Assembly: GCA_963734725.1 (NCBI GenBank) | Contig: CAVTIX010000014.1 | Span: 124,001-188,000, forward strand | DNA: 64,000 bases | Direction of reading: 5' to 3' | Source of the DNA: DASXKD01 sp963734725 | GTDB taxonomy: Bacteria; Actinomycetota; Actinomycetes; Streptosporangiales; Streptosporangiaceae | Shown here: positions 35,594 through 44,024 of the stretch, piece by piece | Position numbering within the stretch: position 1 is the first letter of the stretch | How the letters are laid out: every line of letters starts with the position of its first letter | Made by a program: the position numbers and the translations under genes | The notes under the pieces: model-generated | What the model saw: only the letters and a program-made list of their open reading frames with translations | Told to the model about the DNA's origin: nothing | Databases searched by the model: none

Positions 35594-37138
35594 TCAGGAT
35601 ACAGGCGCCGCCTGGCCGGGCGGTTTCCCTTCACCAGGCACCCGGGCGTTCGGCTCGGGGATGGATTCTGTGTTGACCATGACCAGCGGGGCTGCGTCGC
35701 GGGTATTGCCGATGCGAAGGGCGAGCAGGGCTGCGGCTGCCATCAAGATGCTGCCGACGAGCAGGGCCCGGTGGTAGCCGGCATCTGCGGCCACGAAATG
35801 GGATACCTGAGCCGCAATCAGGTTGTTGGTGCGGGTGATCGCGACGGCGGAGAGGATGGCAAGGCCGAGTGCGCTGCCGATCTGCTGGGACGAGTTCAGC
35901 AGCCCCGCCGCCAGGCCGGCCTTGTCGGATGGCACGCCGGCGTTGGCGGCGGCGGCGACCGAGACGAACACCGACCCCGCCCCGAGCGACATCACCAGGA
36001 ACCCGGGAAGCAGATCGCTCACATACGAACCATGCAGCGGGACCCTGGACACGTAGTAGATCCCGGCGCCGGCGATCAGGCAGCCGGCCACCACCACCGG
36101 GCGGGTGCCGATGCGCGTGACCAGTTGCGAGGCCATGCCTCCCGCCACGGCGAACCCCGCAGTGATCGGGAGATACGCGGCGCCCGCTTTGAGGGGCGAG
36201 TAGTGGAGGATCTCCTGCATGTAGAGCGTGGCGTAGAAGAACATCGAGAAGAACCCCGTAAACGCGATCAGCTGGGTCAGATCCGCCGCCACCAGTCCCT
36301 TTATCCGGAGGATGGCGAAGGGAACCAGCGGGTTACGGCTGCGCAGCTCATTGCGCGCGAACGCGATGAGCAGGATGGCGGATCCGGTCAAGGTGAGGAT
36401 GGTCTGGAGCGATCCCCAGCCCACGATCGGGGCCCGCACGAGGCTGTACACCAGCAACAGCATGCCCCCGGTCACGAGCACCGCCCCCTGCGAGTCAAAG
36501 GCCATTCCCTTGGCCGCGACTCCGCGGTCCTTCGCGAGCAGAGCGAGCGCCCCGGCAGCCACCATGACGCAGATCGGCGGGTTGACGAAGAAGACCCAGC
36601 GCCAGCCCGGCCCTTGCGAGATCACTCCGCCGAGGAAGACGCCTGCCGCCGCGGCCAGCCCGCTGATGGCCCCCCAGGCCCCGAGCGCCGTATTGCGGTC
36701 CTTGCCTTCGCGGAAGCTGGTGGTGAGCTCGGAGAGCGCCGCCGGAGCCATGAGCGCGGCGCCGATGCCCTGGACAAGCCGGGCGGCAACCAGGAGTCCC
36801 GCGCGGTTGGCCAGCCCCGCGGCCAGTGACGACACGGCGAAGACTGCCAGGCCGGTGAGCAGCAGGCGGCGGCGCCCGAGCAGATCACCGAGGCGGCCTC
36901 CGAGCAGAAGGAAGCCCCCATAGGTGAGGATGTAGCCGCTGGCCACCCACTGCAGGTTCTGCTGCGAGAAGCCCAGGCTGTGCTGGATGGACGGCAGGGC
37001 GACGTTGACGATCGCGGAGTCGGCGATGTCGAGGAACTGCACGGCGCACAGCAGCACCAGGGTGATCGCGCCGAGCCTCGATCGAAGAACCAGCCGCGAG
37101 CCGGTGTCTGGCAAGACCTGCCCGTGGATCGATGTCAT
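35594..37138 (-). CDS. DHA2-type (14-TM) MFS drug exporter
   Basis: A 514-residue protein with about fourteen hydrophobic helices. DSAIVNVALPSIQHSLGFSQ matches motif C-like and motif D1 surroundings of the EmrB/QacA family. The motif A equivalent is GGRLGDLLGRRRLLL, and the later loops carry the usual pattern. Such proteins export hydrophobic cations or antibiotics by proton antiport. It precedes the TetR gene in one operon, and two AGTGAGTT-like palindromes lie 26-88 bp upstream. The actual drug is not known. Confidence 0.92.
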   Translation of the reverse strand: MTSIHGQVLPDTGSRLVLRSRLGAITLVLLCAVQFLDIADSAIVNVALPSIQHSLGFSQQNLQWVASGYILTYGGFLLLGGRLGDLLGRRRLLLTGLAVFAVSSLAAGLANRAGLLVAARLVQGIGAALMAPAALSELTTSFREGKDRNTALGAWGAISGLAAAAGVFLGGVISQGPGWRWVFFVNPPICVMVAAGALALLAKDRGVAAKGMAFDSQGAVLVTGGMLLLVYSLVRAPIVGWGSLQTILTLTGSAILLIAFARNELRSRNPLVPFAILRIKGLVAADLTQLIAFTGFFSMFFYATLYMQEILHYSPLKAGAAYLPITAGFAVAGGMASQLVTRIGTRPVVVAGCLIAGAGIYYVSRVPLHGSYVSDLLPGFLVMSLGAGSVFVSVAAAANAGVPSDKAGLAAGLLNSSQQIGSALGLAILSAVAITRTNNLIAAQVSHFVAADAGYHRALLVGSILMAAAALLALRIGNTRDAAPLVMVNTESIPEPNARVPGEGKPPGQAAPVS

Positions 37139-37163
37139 ACCTGGAAGCGCTCCTTTGAGATTA

Positions 37164-37179
37164 AGTTAGTTAACTCACT
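37164..37179. promoter_or_regulatory. TetR operator candidate 1
   Basis: AGTTAGTTAACTCACT is a 16-bp near-palindrome with one mismatched pair (14 of 16 positions symmetric). It has the same arms as the copy at 37211. Confidence 0.65.
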
Positions 37180-37210
37180 CAATATGACGCCTCGGCGACG
37201 CTTGTTGTCA

Positions 37211-37226
37211 AGTGAGTTCACTCACT
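37211..37226. promoter_or_regulatory. TetR operator candidate 2
   Basis: AGTGAGTTCACTCACT is symmetric at 14 of 16 positions; its centre is 47 bp from the first site. Both stand upstream of the MFS-TetR operon, typical for a cooperative TetR repressor. Confidence 0.65.
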
Positions 37227-37526
37227 CAGTAGTGGACTGTATGGTCGGCGGTAGGAGTGGACCCGGCTGCCGAGGGCGCCGCATCGGCGCTGAGGACCAT
37301 CCAGACGCTCGCGGGCCAGCTCACCGGCGAGCCCGTGGCCCTCACCGCACAGCGCTGGCGCCGCGGCGGGCGCGCCTAGCCTGGAAAACGCCGGAGGCGC
37401 CCGTACGGGCGGCTCATCGCCGGCTTCGCTGAGATCGCCCGGCTCCATCCGGGTTGCACGCCGCCTCGGCTGCCCTTTCACTCCGCTGCTGGGTACTGAA
37501 CATCAAGTGATAGAGGAAGGGGAGAC

Positions 37527-37970
37527 ATGAGCACCCAACTCAACCCGTATCTCAGCTTCCGTGGCAACGCCAGAGAGGTCATGGAGTTCTACCAGTCGGT
37601 GTTCGGCGGCAATCTGGCCACCAGCACGTTCGCTGAGTTTCATACCAGCGACGACCCGGCCGAGCAGGACAAGATCATGCACTCGATGCTGACCACCGCC
37701 GGTGGCCTGGTGCTGATGGCGTCCGATACGCCGAACCGGATGGACTACACACCCGGCAACAACTTCTCGATCTCACTGAGCGGCGCGCAGGCGGACAAGG
37801 GCGAGCTACGCGGCTACTGGGACAAGCTCTCGGCAGGAGGCACTGTCACCATGCCGCTAGGTCCGGCGCCGTGGGGTGACATCTTCGGCATGTGTACCGA
37901 CAAGTTCGGCATCAACTGGCTGGTCAACATCGCCGGGGCGGCGACGCCCGAACCAGCGGCCGGCGGCTAA
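37527..37970 (+). CDS. VOC/glyoxalase-fold protein, PhnB-like
   Basis: A 147-residue protein: MSTQLNPYLSFRGNAREVME, then FYQSVFGGNLATSTFAEFHT, and later TMPLGPAPWGDIFGMCTDKF, then GINWLVNI. This is the pattern of PhnB/3-demethylubiquinone-methyltransferase-like VOC proteins. The family binds small substrates, often with a metal. No function can be assigned. GGAAGGGGAGAC gives a strong ribosome site before the ATG. Confidence 0.85.
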   Translation: MSTQLNPYLSFRGNAREVMEFYQSVFGGNLATSTFAEFHTSDDPAEQDKIMHSMLTTAGGLVLMASDTPNRMDYTPGNNFSISLSGAQADKGELRGYWDKLSAGGTVTMPLGPAPWGDIFGMCTDKFGINWLVNIAGAATPEPAAGG

Positions 37971-38058
37971 CAGGAGTGGGCCGGGCTGGGGCTGACGTCC
38001 TGCGCGGTCAGCGCCAGCCGCAGGTTCAGCCGCCGGTTCCCCGGCTAACGCTGCCAGG

Positions 38059-39066
38059 TCAGGACCGGCGCCGGCCGAGCGTTGATCGTGCTTCCTGGGC
38101 GTCCATCCCATGCAGGCGGAGCAGGTTCTCCCCGAGGATCTTCCGTTTGGCCTGGTCGGTCAGCTGTGGGTAGCCATAGCCCTGGCAGAGATCTTCGGGG
38201 ATCTGGAAGTCCATGAAGGCTCGCAGCGCCCACTGCGGATGGAAAATGGGCGCCTCGGAGCCGTAGATGATCTTGTCTTCGCCACACCAGAACAACAGCT
38301 TCCCGATGATCTCGGCGAACATTCGCGGCGCGCGGACCAGGAAGTTGATCGTCGCGGCCAGCGAGGCGTACAGGTTCGGATACCGGATGAGCTGCCAGCA
38401 GGTCTCGTCCAGGAACGGCAGCCCGACGTGGAAGATGACGAAGTTAATGTCAGGGAAGTTCGCGGCCGCGCCGTCCATGTCCCAGGTCTGGGTGTGCTCG
38501 ATCGGCTGCGGGCCGAGCGGCACGCCCTTGTGCACGCCGATCAGGTTCACCCCGAGTTCCTGGGCCTTCTCGAAGATGGGGAAGGCCACCTGCGGGTCGT
38601 CCATCCGCCACGGGTAGGCCGACCCGTAGTCGTAGCGCACGTTGTAGAACTTGAACGCCCGCGCGCCGAACTCACCGACCTGCCGCTCCATCAGGTCCAG
38701 GGCTTTGCGGCCCTCCAGTGGGTTCACCGACCCCCAGAAGATGGTCCGGCCGGGGTCGCGGTTGGCCAGGTCGGCGCATTCCTGCCAGGGCGACAGGCCG
38801 TCCTTGAACAGGTCGGTGAGCGGCAGCGGCATGGCCACCAGCATGTCGGTGTCGGATTCGTCGTAGACCATCTGCCGGATGTCCGCCACCGTCCACTGGC
38901 GGAGGAACTCCTCGGGCGGCAGGTGCGGTTCGTTGTCAGGGGTCAGGGCGTTATGGAATGCGTACAGGTGGTTGTTGAACATCACGCCGGGCGGGCCGAA
39001 GGCGTTCTTCTCCTCGAAGTTGAACAGGTGCGCGACGCCGTCGAACACAAACACGTCATCGATCAT
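38059..39066 (-). CDS. Amidohydrolase family 2 (TIM-barrel) protein
   Basis: A 335-residue TIM-barrel hydrolase of the amidohydrolase 2 group. The fold shows in MIDDVFVFDGVAHLFNF, then VAMPLPLTDLF, FKFYNVRYDY, LGVNLIGVHKGVPLG and a late IYGSEAPIFHPQWALRAF. The usual N-terminal HxH metal pair is not present; DGVAH stands there instead, so metal binding may differ. The stop of the upstream DUF59 gene overlaps its start by four bases. From memory, the same pair (amidohydrolase plus DUF59) occurs in binuclear-iron propane or acetone monooxygenase clusters, but no such oxygenase is present here. Confidence 0.82.
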   Translation of the reverse strand: MIDDVFVFDGVAHLFNFEEKNAFGPPGVMFNNHLYAFHNALTPDNEPHLPPEEFLRQWTVADIRQMVYDESDTDMLVAMPLPLTDLFKDGLSPWQECADLANRDPGRTIFWGSVNPLEGRKALDLMERQVGEFGARAFKFYNVRYDYGSAYPWRMDDPQVAFPIFEKAQELGVNLIGVHKGVPLGPQPIEHTQTWDMDGAAANFPDINFVIFHVGLPFLDETCWQLIRYPNLYASLAATINFLVRAPRMFAEIIGKLLFWCGEDKIIYGSEAPIFHPQWALRAFMDFQIPEDLCQGYGYPQLTDQAKRKILGENLLRLHGMDAQEARSTLGRRRS

Positions 39067-39446
39067 GGCGGATCACCTTTCGCGGGCATGTGGGCAGCCA
39101 GGTAACGGGCGCGGTCGGGGACCTGGCTGGGCGGTGGCAGGAACCGCAGCAGCCGCGCGGCCCCCTCAGACAGCCGGTCCGTAGTCCACGCTTCATCCCA
39201 GACGATCTCGACCTCGGCAGCCGTCACGCCGGGCTGCGCCTCCATCCGCTCCTGGACCTCGGTGAGCACGCGGGACGCGAACGGGCACCAGCCGGAGGTC
39301 AGCAGCAGTTCGACCCGGACGTGGCCACCGGACGCGTCCACCGAGCGCACCAGGCCCATGTCCACGACCGAGATCCCCTTCTCACGGCAGCACGGGTCAT
39401 ACACATCGCTGAGCGCATCAAGGGCCCATTGCGGCACGCGGGACAT
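39063..39446 (-). CDS. DUF59/MIP18-like metal-sulfur assembly protein
   Basis: A 127-residue protein related to PaaD/SufT-type MIP18 proteins: ALDALSDVYDPCCREKGISV, then VDMGLVRSVDASGGHVRVEL, LLTSGWCPFASRVLTEVQER. These small proteins help mature Fe-S or metal centres in partner enzymes. The CC pair and the CPF cysteine could bind iron. It overlaps the amidohydrolase start by ATGA, so both are made together. The divergent neighbour is an IclR regulator. Confidence 0.82.
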   Translation of the reverse strand: MSRVPQWALDALSDVYDPCCREKGISVVDMGLVRSVDASGGHVRVELLLTSGWCPFASRVLTEVQERMEAQPGVTAAEVEIVWDEAWTTDRLSEGAARLLRFLPPPSQVPDRARYLAAHMPAKGDPP

Positions 39447-39566
39447 GCAGCCATCGTCCGCTCGCCGCGCCCGTCGCCGGAAGCCGCCGATTTTTCACAT
39501 GCTGAACGACGATCGCGATCGACCAGCGTGTTTCCCTGGCTGTGCCGCGCGGGCACTCTAAAAAGA

Positions 39567-40373
39567 GTGAGACCGACGGGCCGCGCCGCAGAGCCCTCCG
39601 ACCTGATCCGCAGTGTGTCCCGCGCCCTGCGGATCATGGAGGAGGTATCGCGCTCGCCGCGACCGCTGCCGGTGAAGGTCGTCGCCCGCCGGTGCCAGAT
39701 CCAACTGTCCACGGCATACCACCTGGTCCGCACGCTGTGCTACGAGGGCTACCTGGTGCGCCTGCCGGATGGGGGTCATGTGGCCGGCTCTGGCGTCGCC
39801 GAGCGCTTCCACGAGGTGATGAACTCCCTGCGCCGGCCGCCTCGTGCCCGGGCCGTGCTCTTGCACCTGGCGGCAACCACCGGGCATACCGCGTACCTGG
39901 CCTGTCTTTCCGGCCAGCGGCTGGTGATCGTGGACATGGCCGAGGGTGACCGGTCACCGTGGCTGGAAGACCTGCAACCAGGGCTGGAGACCGCCGCACA
40001 CGCGACCGCCCTTGGCAAGGCATTGCTAGCGACGCTGCCAGGCCGCGACCGTAAGAGCCTGCTCGCCGAGCAGGGCATGCGGCCGTTCACCCCGAATACC
40101 GTCACCGAGCCGGCTCAGATCGAGACCGAGCTGGCCGGGCTGCGGCCCGGCGACCCAGTCACCGAAGTGGGGCAATTCCGTGACAAGGTCTGCTGCGCTG
40201 GTGTCGCGGTCCCGGGTACGGATCCAGGAAGCTGGTGGGCCCTGGGGATCTCGGCCCGCGGCCTGGACCTCCCAGGTTCCCTCCTCGGCGAGCTTCAATT
40301 CGCCGCCACCGATCTCTGCGCAAAGCCGCCGCACCGTCAAGCCGGTCATCTCGCGGCGGGCGGGTCGGGCTGA
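39567..40373 (+). CDS. IclR family transcriptional regulator
   Basis: From GTG 39567 the protein has 268 residues. The winged helix is in the first 80: LIRSVSRALRIMEEVSRSPR, then VKVVARRCQIQLSTAYHLVR. The ligand-binding GAF-like domain follows, with HATALGKALLATLPG and a GVAVPG motif. IclR proteins usually control catabolic genes and respond to pathway metabolites. It is divergent from the DUF59-amidohydrolase operon, with about 120 bp between, so that operon is its most probable target. Confidence 0.88.
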   Translation: MRPTGRAAEPSDLIRSVSRALRIMEEVSRSPRPLPVKVVARRCQIQLSTAYHLVRTLCYEGYLVRLPDGGHVAGSGVAERFHEVMNSLRRPPRARAVLLHLAATTGHTAYLACLSGQRLVIVDMAEGDRSPWLEDLQPGLETAAHATALGKALLATLPGRDRKSLLAEQGMRPFTPNTVTEPAQIETELAGLRPGDPVTEVGQFRDKVCCAGVAVPGTDPGSWWALGISARGLDLPGSLLGELQFAATDLCAKPPHRQAGHLAAGGSG

Positions 40374-40430
40374 ACCAGCCGGGATCGGGGAACGCCAGGG
40401 CTTCCGGGCCGTTTCCCTGGCGCAAGATGA

Positions 40431-41930
40431 TCATTGATACGAGATCATCATTGGCTTGGGGATCCTCGTCATCGTCTGGCGCGGGCTGAGCATCGGGTGG
40501 TCCTTGACATAGAAGTTCTTCCACCCGAAAAAGACGTGGCGCGGGGCCGCCCCGGTCACGGCCTGCCAGGTCTGCTGCTTGTCGGTCGGCGTCCCCTGAC
40601 CGTCCATGTGGATGATGATCGCCAGATCGTCGTGCCTGGTGTCGATCCTGCTTTCGTTGCCGATCATCGACAGCTGGAACTGGTGCAGCACGAGAAGTTT
40701 CTGGGGCAGGTGGCGCCGGGCGGTGAGCCCGGCCAGCCAGTTACTGACGCTGTTGACCTCGCTTGCGGGCACGCTGCCAATCCGCCGGAGCGGCCGCTGC
40801 CCCGGCTGCAGTTTCCACTCCGGATCCAGCGCCAGCCCGACGTTGGGCAGTTTCAGAATCGGCTGATATTCCTTGGCCTGGGTGAGCAGGCTGGCTCTGC
40901 CAGCCTGCAGGTCCAGCACGACGTACATCCCGGCCTTTGACGCGCGCGTCACCCATGGCAGCAAGGCGGCCACCGGGGTCTGGTAGGAGTAACTGCCGTC
41001 GGGGCCGGGGGATCCCTCGGCGACGGTCGCGATGATCTCGAAGGCCGGGATGACCGGGATCTTGCTCAGCCGCCGGTACCTGGCGGCGGTCTTCTTGGCC
41101 CGCGCGATGCTTGCCGGCAGGTCCTGCTCGCCGAGAACTCCGAGCGCCGGGGTGCCAGGATGGCCATACAGCGCAACGAGCCTGCGCATCGGAAAGAGGA
41201 CCCCGCCGCCGCCGGGCAACTGCACGCCGGTCTCGGCCACGGCGAGCCGGGCTTGGAGCCGGCGCACCGGCCGGAAGCCGGCTCCCAGGGCAATCACCCG
41301 TCGTGGCCGGGCCGCGGACAAGGCGCTGATTACGGCCGGATCAGCCCTCGGGTCGTGCCCGTGGAGGGTGATCACCTGTGCGCCCGCCGCCTGGGCGGTA
41401 GTGACCGCCGCCATCTCGGCCCCAGCCGATCCGTGCCGCACGAGAACCACCACGTGGCCGAGCGGGGGAAGCGTGCTCGTCGAGGGCAGCGCGGCCGGGC
41501 GGGTGACCACGCGCGTTCCGGGTAGCTGTGCCGCGAGCGCATCGCGGGCTACGCCGACGGCAAGGACCGCACGGGGGTGCAGCGAGCGGATCTCTGTCCG
41601 CGTCGCGGCGCCCATCCTGGCGCCCGTGGCCAGCAGCAGCGGCGCATGTGCCAGCCCGGCCCGGGCGGCAGCGGCTGATACGTCGGCGGACTGGCCCGCG
41701 TCCGCGACCACAACGACCGGCGCGGAGGAGAAGAGAGCGCGCGCCACGCCCGCGGCCAGCGTATCTGGCGCGCCAGCCAGCACTGACGTTCCCGGCCCCG
41801 ACTGCTCAGCGCGCGCCACCAGAGGAGGGTCAGCACGCCGCGGCGGCGGCGCCGCCGTCACACCCGCGCAAGACGCTGAGCCCAAGACAACGGCAGACAG
41901 CATGATGGCCGCACCGGCCAGGCGCGACAT
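40431..41930 (-). CDS. Lipoprotein with CWB2-like repeats and a C-terminal TIM-barrel-like domain
   Basis: From ATG 41930 the product has 499 residues; the longest frame (42077) adds an unlikely extension. The start is a lipoprotein signal: MSRLAGAAIMLSAVVLGSAS followed by C. Residues about 45-260 show a putative cell-wall-binding type 2 (CWB2) pattern, VVVVADAGQSADVSAAAARA, then APLLLATGARMGAATRTEIR and AVLAVGVARDALAAQLPG. The C-terminal part has VVLDLQAGRASLLTQAKEYQ, then VGLALDPEW and LLVLHQFQLSMI, which look like strands of a barrel of the glycosidase type. It is probably anchored outside the membrane; function unknown. Confidence 0.7.
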   Translation of the reverse strand: MSRLAGAAIMLSAVVLGSASCAGVTAAPPPRRADPPLVARAEQSGPGTSVLAGAPDTLAAGVARALFSSAPVVVVADAGQSADVSAAAARAGLAHAPLLLATGARMGAATRTEIRSLHPRAVLAVGVARDALAAQLPGTRVVTRPAALPSTSTLPPLGHVVVLVRHGSAGAEMAAVTTAQAAGAQVITLHGHDPRADPAVISALSAARPRRVIALGAGFRPVRRLQARLAVAETGVQLPGGGGVLFPMRRLVALYGHPGTPALGVLGEQDLPASIARAKKTAARYRRLSKIPVIPAFEIIATVAEGSPGPDGSYSYQTPVAALLPWVTRASKAGMYVVLDLQAGRASLLTQAKEYQPILKLPNVGLALDPEWKLQPGQRPLRRIGSVPASEVNSVSNWLAGLTARRHLPQKLLVLHQFQLSMIGNESRIDTRHDDLAIIIHMDGQGTPTDKQQTWQAVTGAAPRHVFFGWKNFYVKDHPMLSPRQTMTRIPKPMMISYQ

Positions 41931-42136
41931 CCCGGTACGGCGCTCGCCTAACACAATGGCAACCCATGCTTCATGAGCATCCCCGGCACCACGAACCCAT
42001 CCCTGTGCGCCGAACGCTACGCCGTCAGCCGGAGAGCATAGGGCCGGCGCGCCCCAGAGCGCCGGGATTCTTCTCAACCCGGACGGTCAGGTGCTCGGCG
42101 GAGCGCACGGCAAGAGGCGTCCTTGCCCGGGTCACC

Positions 42137-42169
42137 GGTGGCTGCGGCGACGATCGTGCCGCAGCCACC
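42137..42169. terminator. 12-bp perfect hairpin next to the minisatellite
   Basis: GGTGGCTGCGGC (42137-42148) pairs perfectly with GCCGCAGCCACC (42158-42169) around a 9-nt loop. It lies downstream of the monooxygenase gene (reverse strand). The right arm is part of the first repeat unit. Confidence 0.55.
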
Positions 42170-42294
42170 ATCCGGCTGCCGCAGCCACCATCCGGCTGCC
42201 GCAGCCACCATCCGGTTGCCGCAGCGACCATCCGGTTGCCGCAGCGACCATCCGGTTGCCGCAGCCACCATCCGGTTGCGCAGCCATCACCCGG
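42161..42294. repeat. Six-copy 20-bp tandem repeat (minisatellite)
   Basis: GCAGCCACCATCCGGCTGCC, with C/T and C/G variants, repeats head to tail at 42161, 42181, 42201, 42221, 42241 and 42261, then a partial copy. It lies between the 3' end of the monooxygenase gene and the lipoprotein gene. There are no spacers, so it is not a CRISPR array; it is a VNTR/MIRU-type locus. Confidence 0.93.
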
Positions 42295-42346
42295 CGCGTC
42301 TGGTGCCGCTCGCCGCCCTATCCGTGCCCTGTGGCCGGCGTGACGG

Positions 42347-42712
42347 TTAGCCGGCTTCGGTGATGACCTGGTAGAGCATCGGCGAGCTGGGGAACTCCTC
42401 CCAGCCTGGCTGGGTAACGGTACGCCGGAACTCCTCGGTGCCGTGCGCGGCACGAAAGTGCGCTTCCGACTCCCAGTTCGCGACGTTCACCCACCGGTAT
42501 TGAGCGCCGACGGAGACGGCGCGGTGCAGCCGCAGGGAGACGAATCCCGGCTGGGCCGTGAAGTACTTGGCGGTCTTGGCCCACAGTTCGTGGAACGCCT
42601 CATCCCGGTCAGGGCTGACCGCGAAGCTGTTCATCAGCGTCACCGGCCCGGCGAGGACGTGATCGGATGCCGGCGCCACGCGATCCTGCGCGGCAATCTG
42701 GTTCGACGACAT
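42347..42712 (-). CDS. Antibiotic biosynthesis monooxygenase (ABM) domain protein
   Basis: From ATG 42712 (GGAGGG seven bases upstream) the product has 121 residues. The ABM ferredoxin-like fold is clear: TLMNSFAVSPDRDEAFHELW, then TAQPGFVSLRLHRAV, then YRWVNVANWESEAHFRAAHG. Members oxidise quinones or polyketides or degrade haem. Which applies here is unknown. It is divergent from a TetR gene, with palindromic sites in between, so a small inducible module is likely. Confidence 0.85.
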   Translation of the reverse strand: MSSNQIAAQDRVAPASDHVLAGPVTLMNSFAVSPDRDEAFHELWAKTAKYFTAQPGFVSLRLHRAVSVGAQYRWVNVANWESEAHFRAAHGTEEFRRTVTQPGWEEFPSSPMLYQVITEAG

Positions 42713-42731
42713 GGGTGGACCCTCCATTCGT

Positions 42732-42766
42732 TGCACATGTGTGCAGTAAGTGCACTGATGTATAGT
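42732..42766. promoter_or_regulatory. Operator and -10 element between ABM and TetR genes
   Basis: TGCACA-TG-TGTGCA (42732-42745) is a palindrome with a 2-nt centre. It is followed by CAGT...ACTG (42744-42757) and by TATAGT at 42761-42766, a good -10 for the TetR gene. The spot fits TetR autoregulation and control of the divergent monooxygenase. Confidence 0.6.
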
Positions 42767-42807
42767 AAAATTTGAAGCGGATGTCAAGCGCGACGGAAAG
42801 GAACAGC

Positions 42808-43482
42808 GTGTCCGCGACCGAATCGCAGACGGGCCGGTACCGGCAGCGCCGCCGAACCCGCACGGCCATCATCAATGCCGCCGCGGAACTGCTCCGGTCA
42901 GGCAGGATCGCGCCTGGCGCCAACGAGATCGCCGACGCGGCCGACGTGTCCCGCCGCACGGTCTATCAGTACTTCCCAACCGTTGAACAGCTCCTGCTCG
43001 ACGCGACGCTGGGCCTGCTGAGCCAGGCCGCCGTGGATGACGCCATCGATCGGGCCGACCCCGGTGGAGACGACGCGCCCGGCCGGGTCAGCGCGATGAT
43101 TCGCGCCCTGACCGACATGTCGTCCCAGACGATGCCCCTGGGCCGGTCCCTCATCCGCCTCACCGTCGATGCCCCCGCCGGAAGCACCGGGCAGCCGATA
43201 CGCGGCTACCGGCGGATCGACTGGATCGAGACCACGATCGAGCCGCTGCGCGGCCGCCTCGATGACGCCGGCTTCGAGCGCCTGGTCTCCGCTCTGGCGA
43301 TGGTCATCGGCTGGGAGGCGTTGATCGTCCTTCAAGACCTGCGCGGACTCACGCCCGGCGAACAGGCGGGGGTCTGCACGTGGGCCGCGCGCGCACTCAT
43401 CCAGGCCGCTCTGCAGGACCAGCCGGAGACGCCCCGGGCGCCCACGCAGCAGGCGAGCCCTCCCCCAGCACCTCCGCGGTGA
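42808..43482 (+). CDS. TetR family regulator
   Basis: I prefer GTG 42808 (GGAAAGGAAC upstream), giving 224 residues; ATG 42781 is an alternative. The helix-turn-helix is RTRTAIINAAAELLRSGRIA, then ANEIADAADVSRRTVYQYFP. The C-terminal domain is typical helical TetR. It is divergent from the ABM monooxygenase and very likely represses it and itself through the palindromes between them. The C-terminal tail is Pro/Gln-rich and probably disordered. Confidence 0.85.
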   Translation: MSATESQTGRYRQRRRTRTAIINAAAELLRSGRIAPGANEIADAADVSRRTVYQYFPTVEQLLLDATLGLLSQAAVDDAIDRADPGGDDAPGRVSAMIRALTDMSSQTMPLGRSLIRLTVDAPAGSTGQPIRGYRRIDWIETTIEPLRGRLDDAGFERLVSALAMVIGWEALIVLQDLRGLTPGEQAGVCTWAARALIQAALQDQPETPRAPTQQASPPPAPPR

Positions 43483-43562
43483 CCCCCATGGCAGGACCGG
43501 CTCTCCGTCCACGCCCGGGCAACCCACGTGGCAGGCTTGGCAAGGAAATTTGCCTGCCGTGC

Positions 43563-43738
43563 TTTGTGCACAAACCTGTGGATGGCTGTGGATGGCTTGT
43601 GCAGAACTGCGTCTAGCCTGTGCACAATCGGCGTGGAACGGTGGATACCAAAGATGGACTAAGCTCATTACAGGGCTGCTACCTGGAAGAACGATATCTA
43701 CATCCTGTGCATGATGGGGAACGGTTATCTTGTCCACA
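43563..43738. other. Cluster of DnaA-box-like nonamers in an AT-richer spacer
   Basis: The 43483-44024 spacer contains TTGTCCACA at 43730-43738, identical to the actinobacterial DnaA box. It also has TGTGCACAA (8 of 9) at 43619-43627, TGTGGATGG twice (7 of 9, 43577 and 43587) and a palindrome TTTGTGCACAAA at 43563-43574. AT-rich DNA follows up to 43790. No dnaA, dnaN or rep gene is nearby, so it is not the normal oriC; it might be a DnaA-titration or regulatory region, or chance. Confidence 0.4.
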
Positions 43739-44024
43739 CGCCACGCCACAATAAGGTGTAAATAAGCTAAATGTTTATCGTAAGTTAACCCATCCGTGAT
43801 CAGGGGTTAGCACGGTGAGTACATTGGAACTAGAGACGGTGAGCCCACGCGTTAAACGGCAGGCGGGTACAGCAAGTGGTGTGGGGCCACGCTGGTACCG
43901 GCAGGGCCCGGGAAACACACAGGACCCGGCGGTCGCCCGCCGCGTTGTCCCTGCCGGTGCTCCCGCTCCGGGCAGGGGCAACAGCCCCGGCGCGGCGCTC
44001 GCTCATGTTGCACGGGGAGGGTGG

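Noticed and set aside
37257..37379. 40-residue GTG-started ORF between the MFS operators and the VOC gene
   Set aside because: Short, no ribosome site, and no recognised domain; possibly a remnant, but unsupported.
42161..42294. Possible CRISPR array
   Set aside because: Units are directly adjacent, 20 bp, with no spacers; no cas genes nearby.
43563..43790. Chromosomal oriC
   Set aside because: No dnaA, dnaN, gyrB or parAB genes flank it, and there are only a few good boxes.
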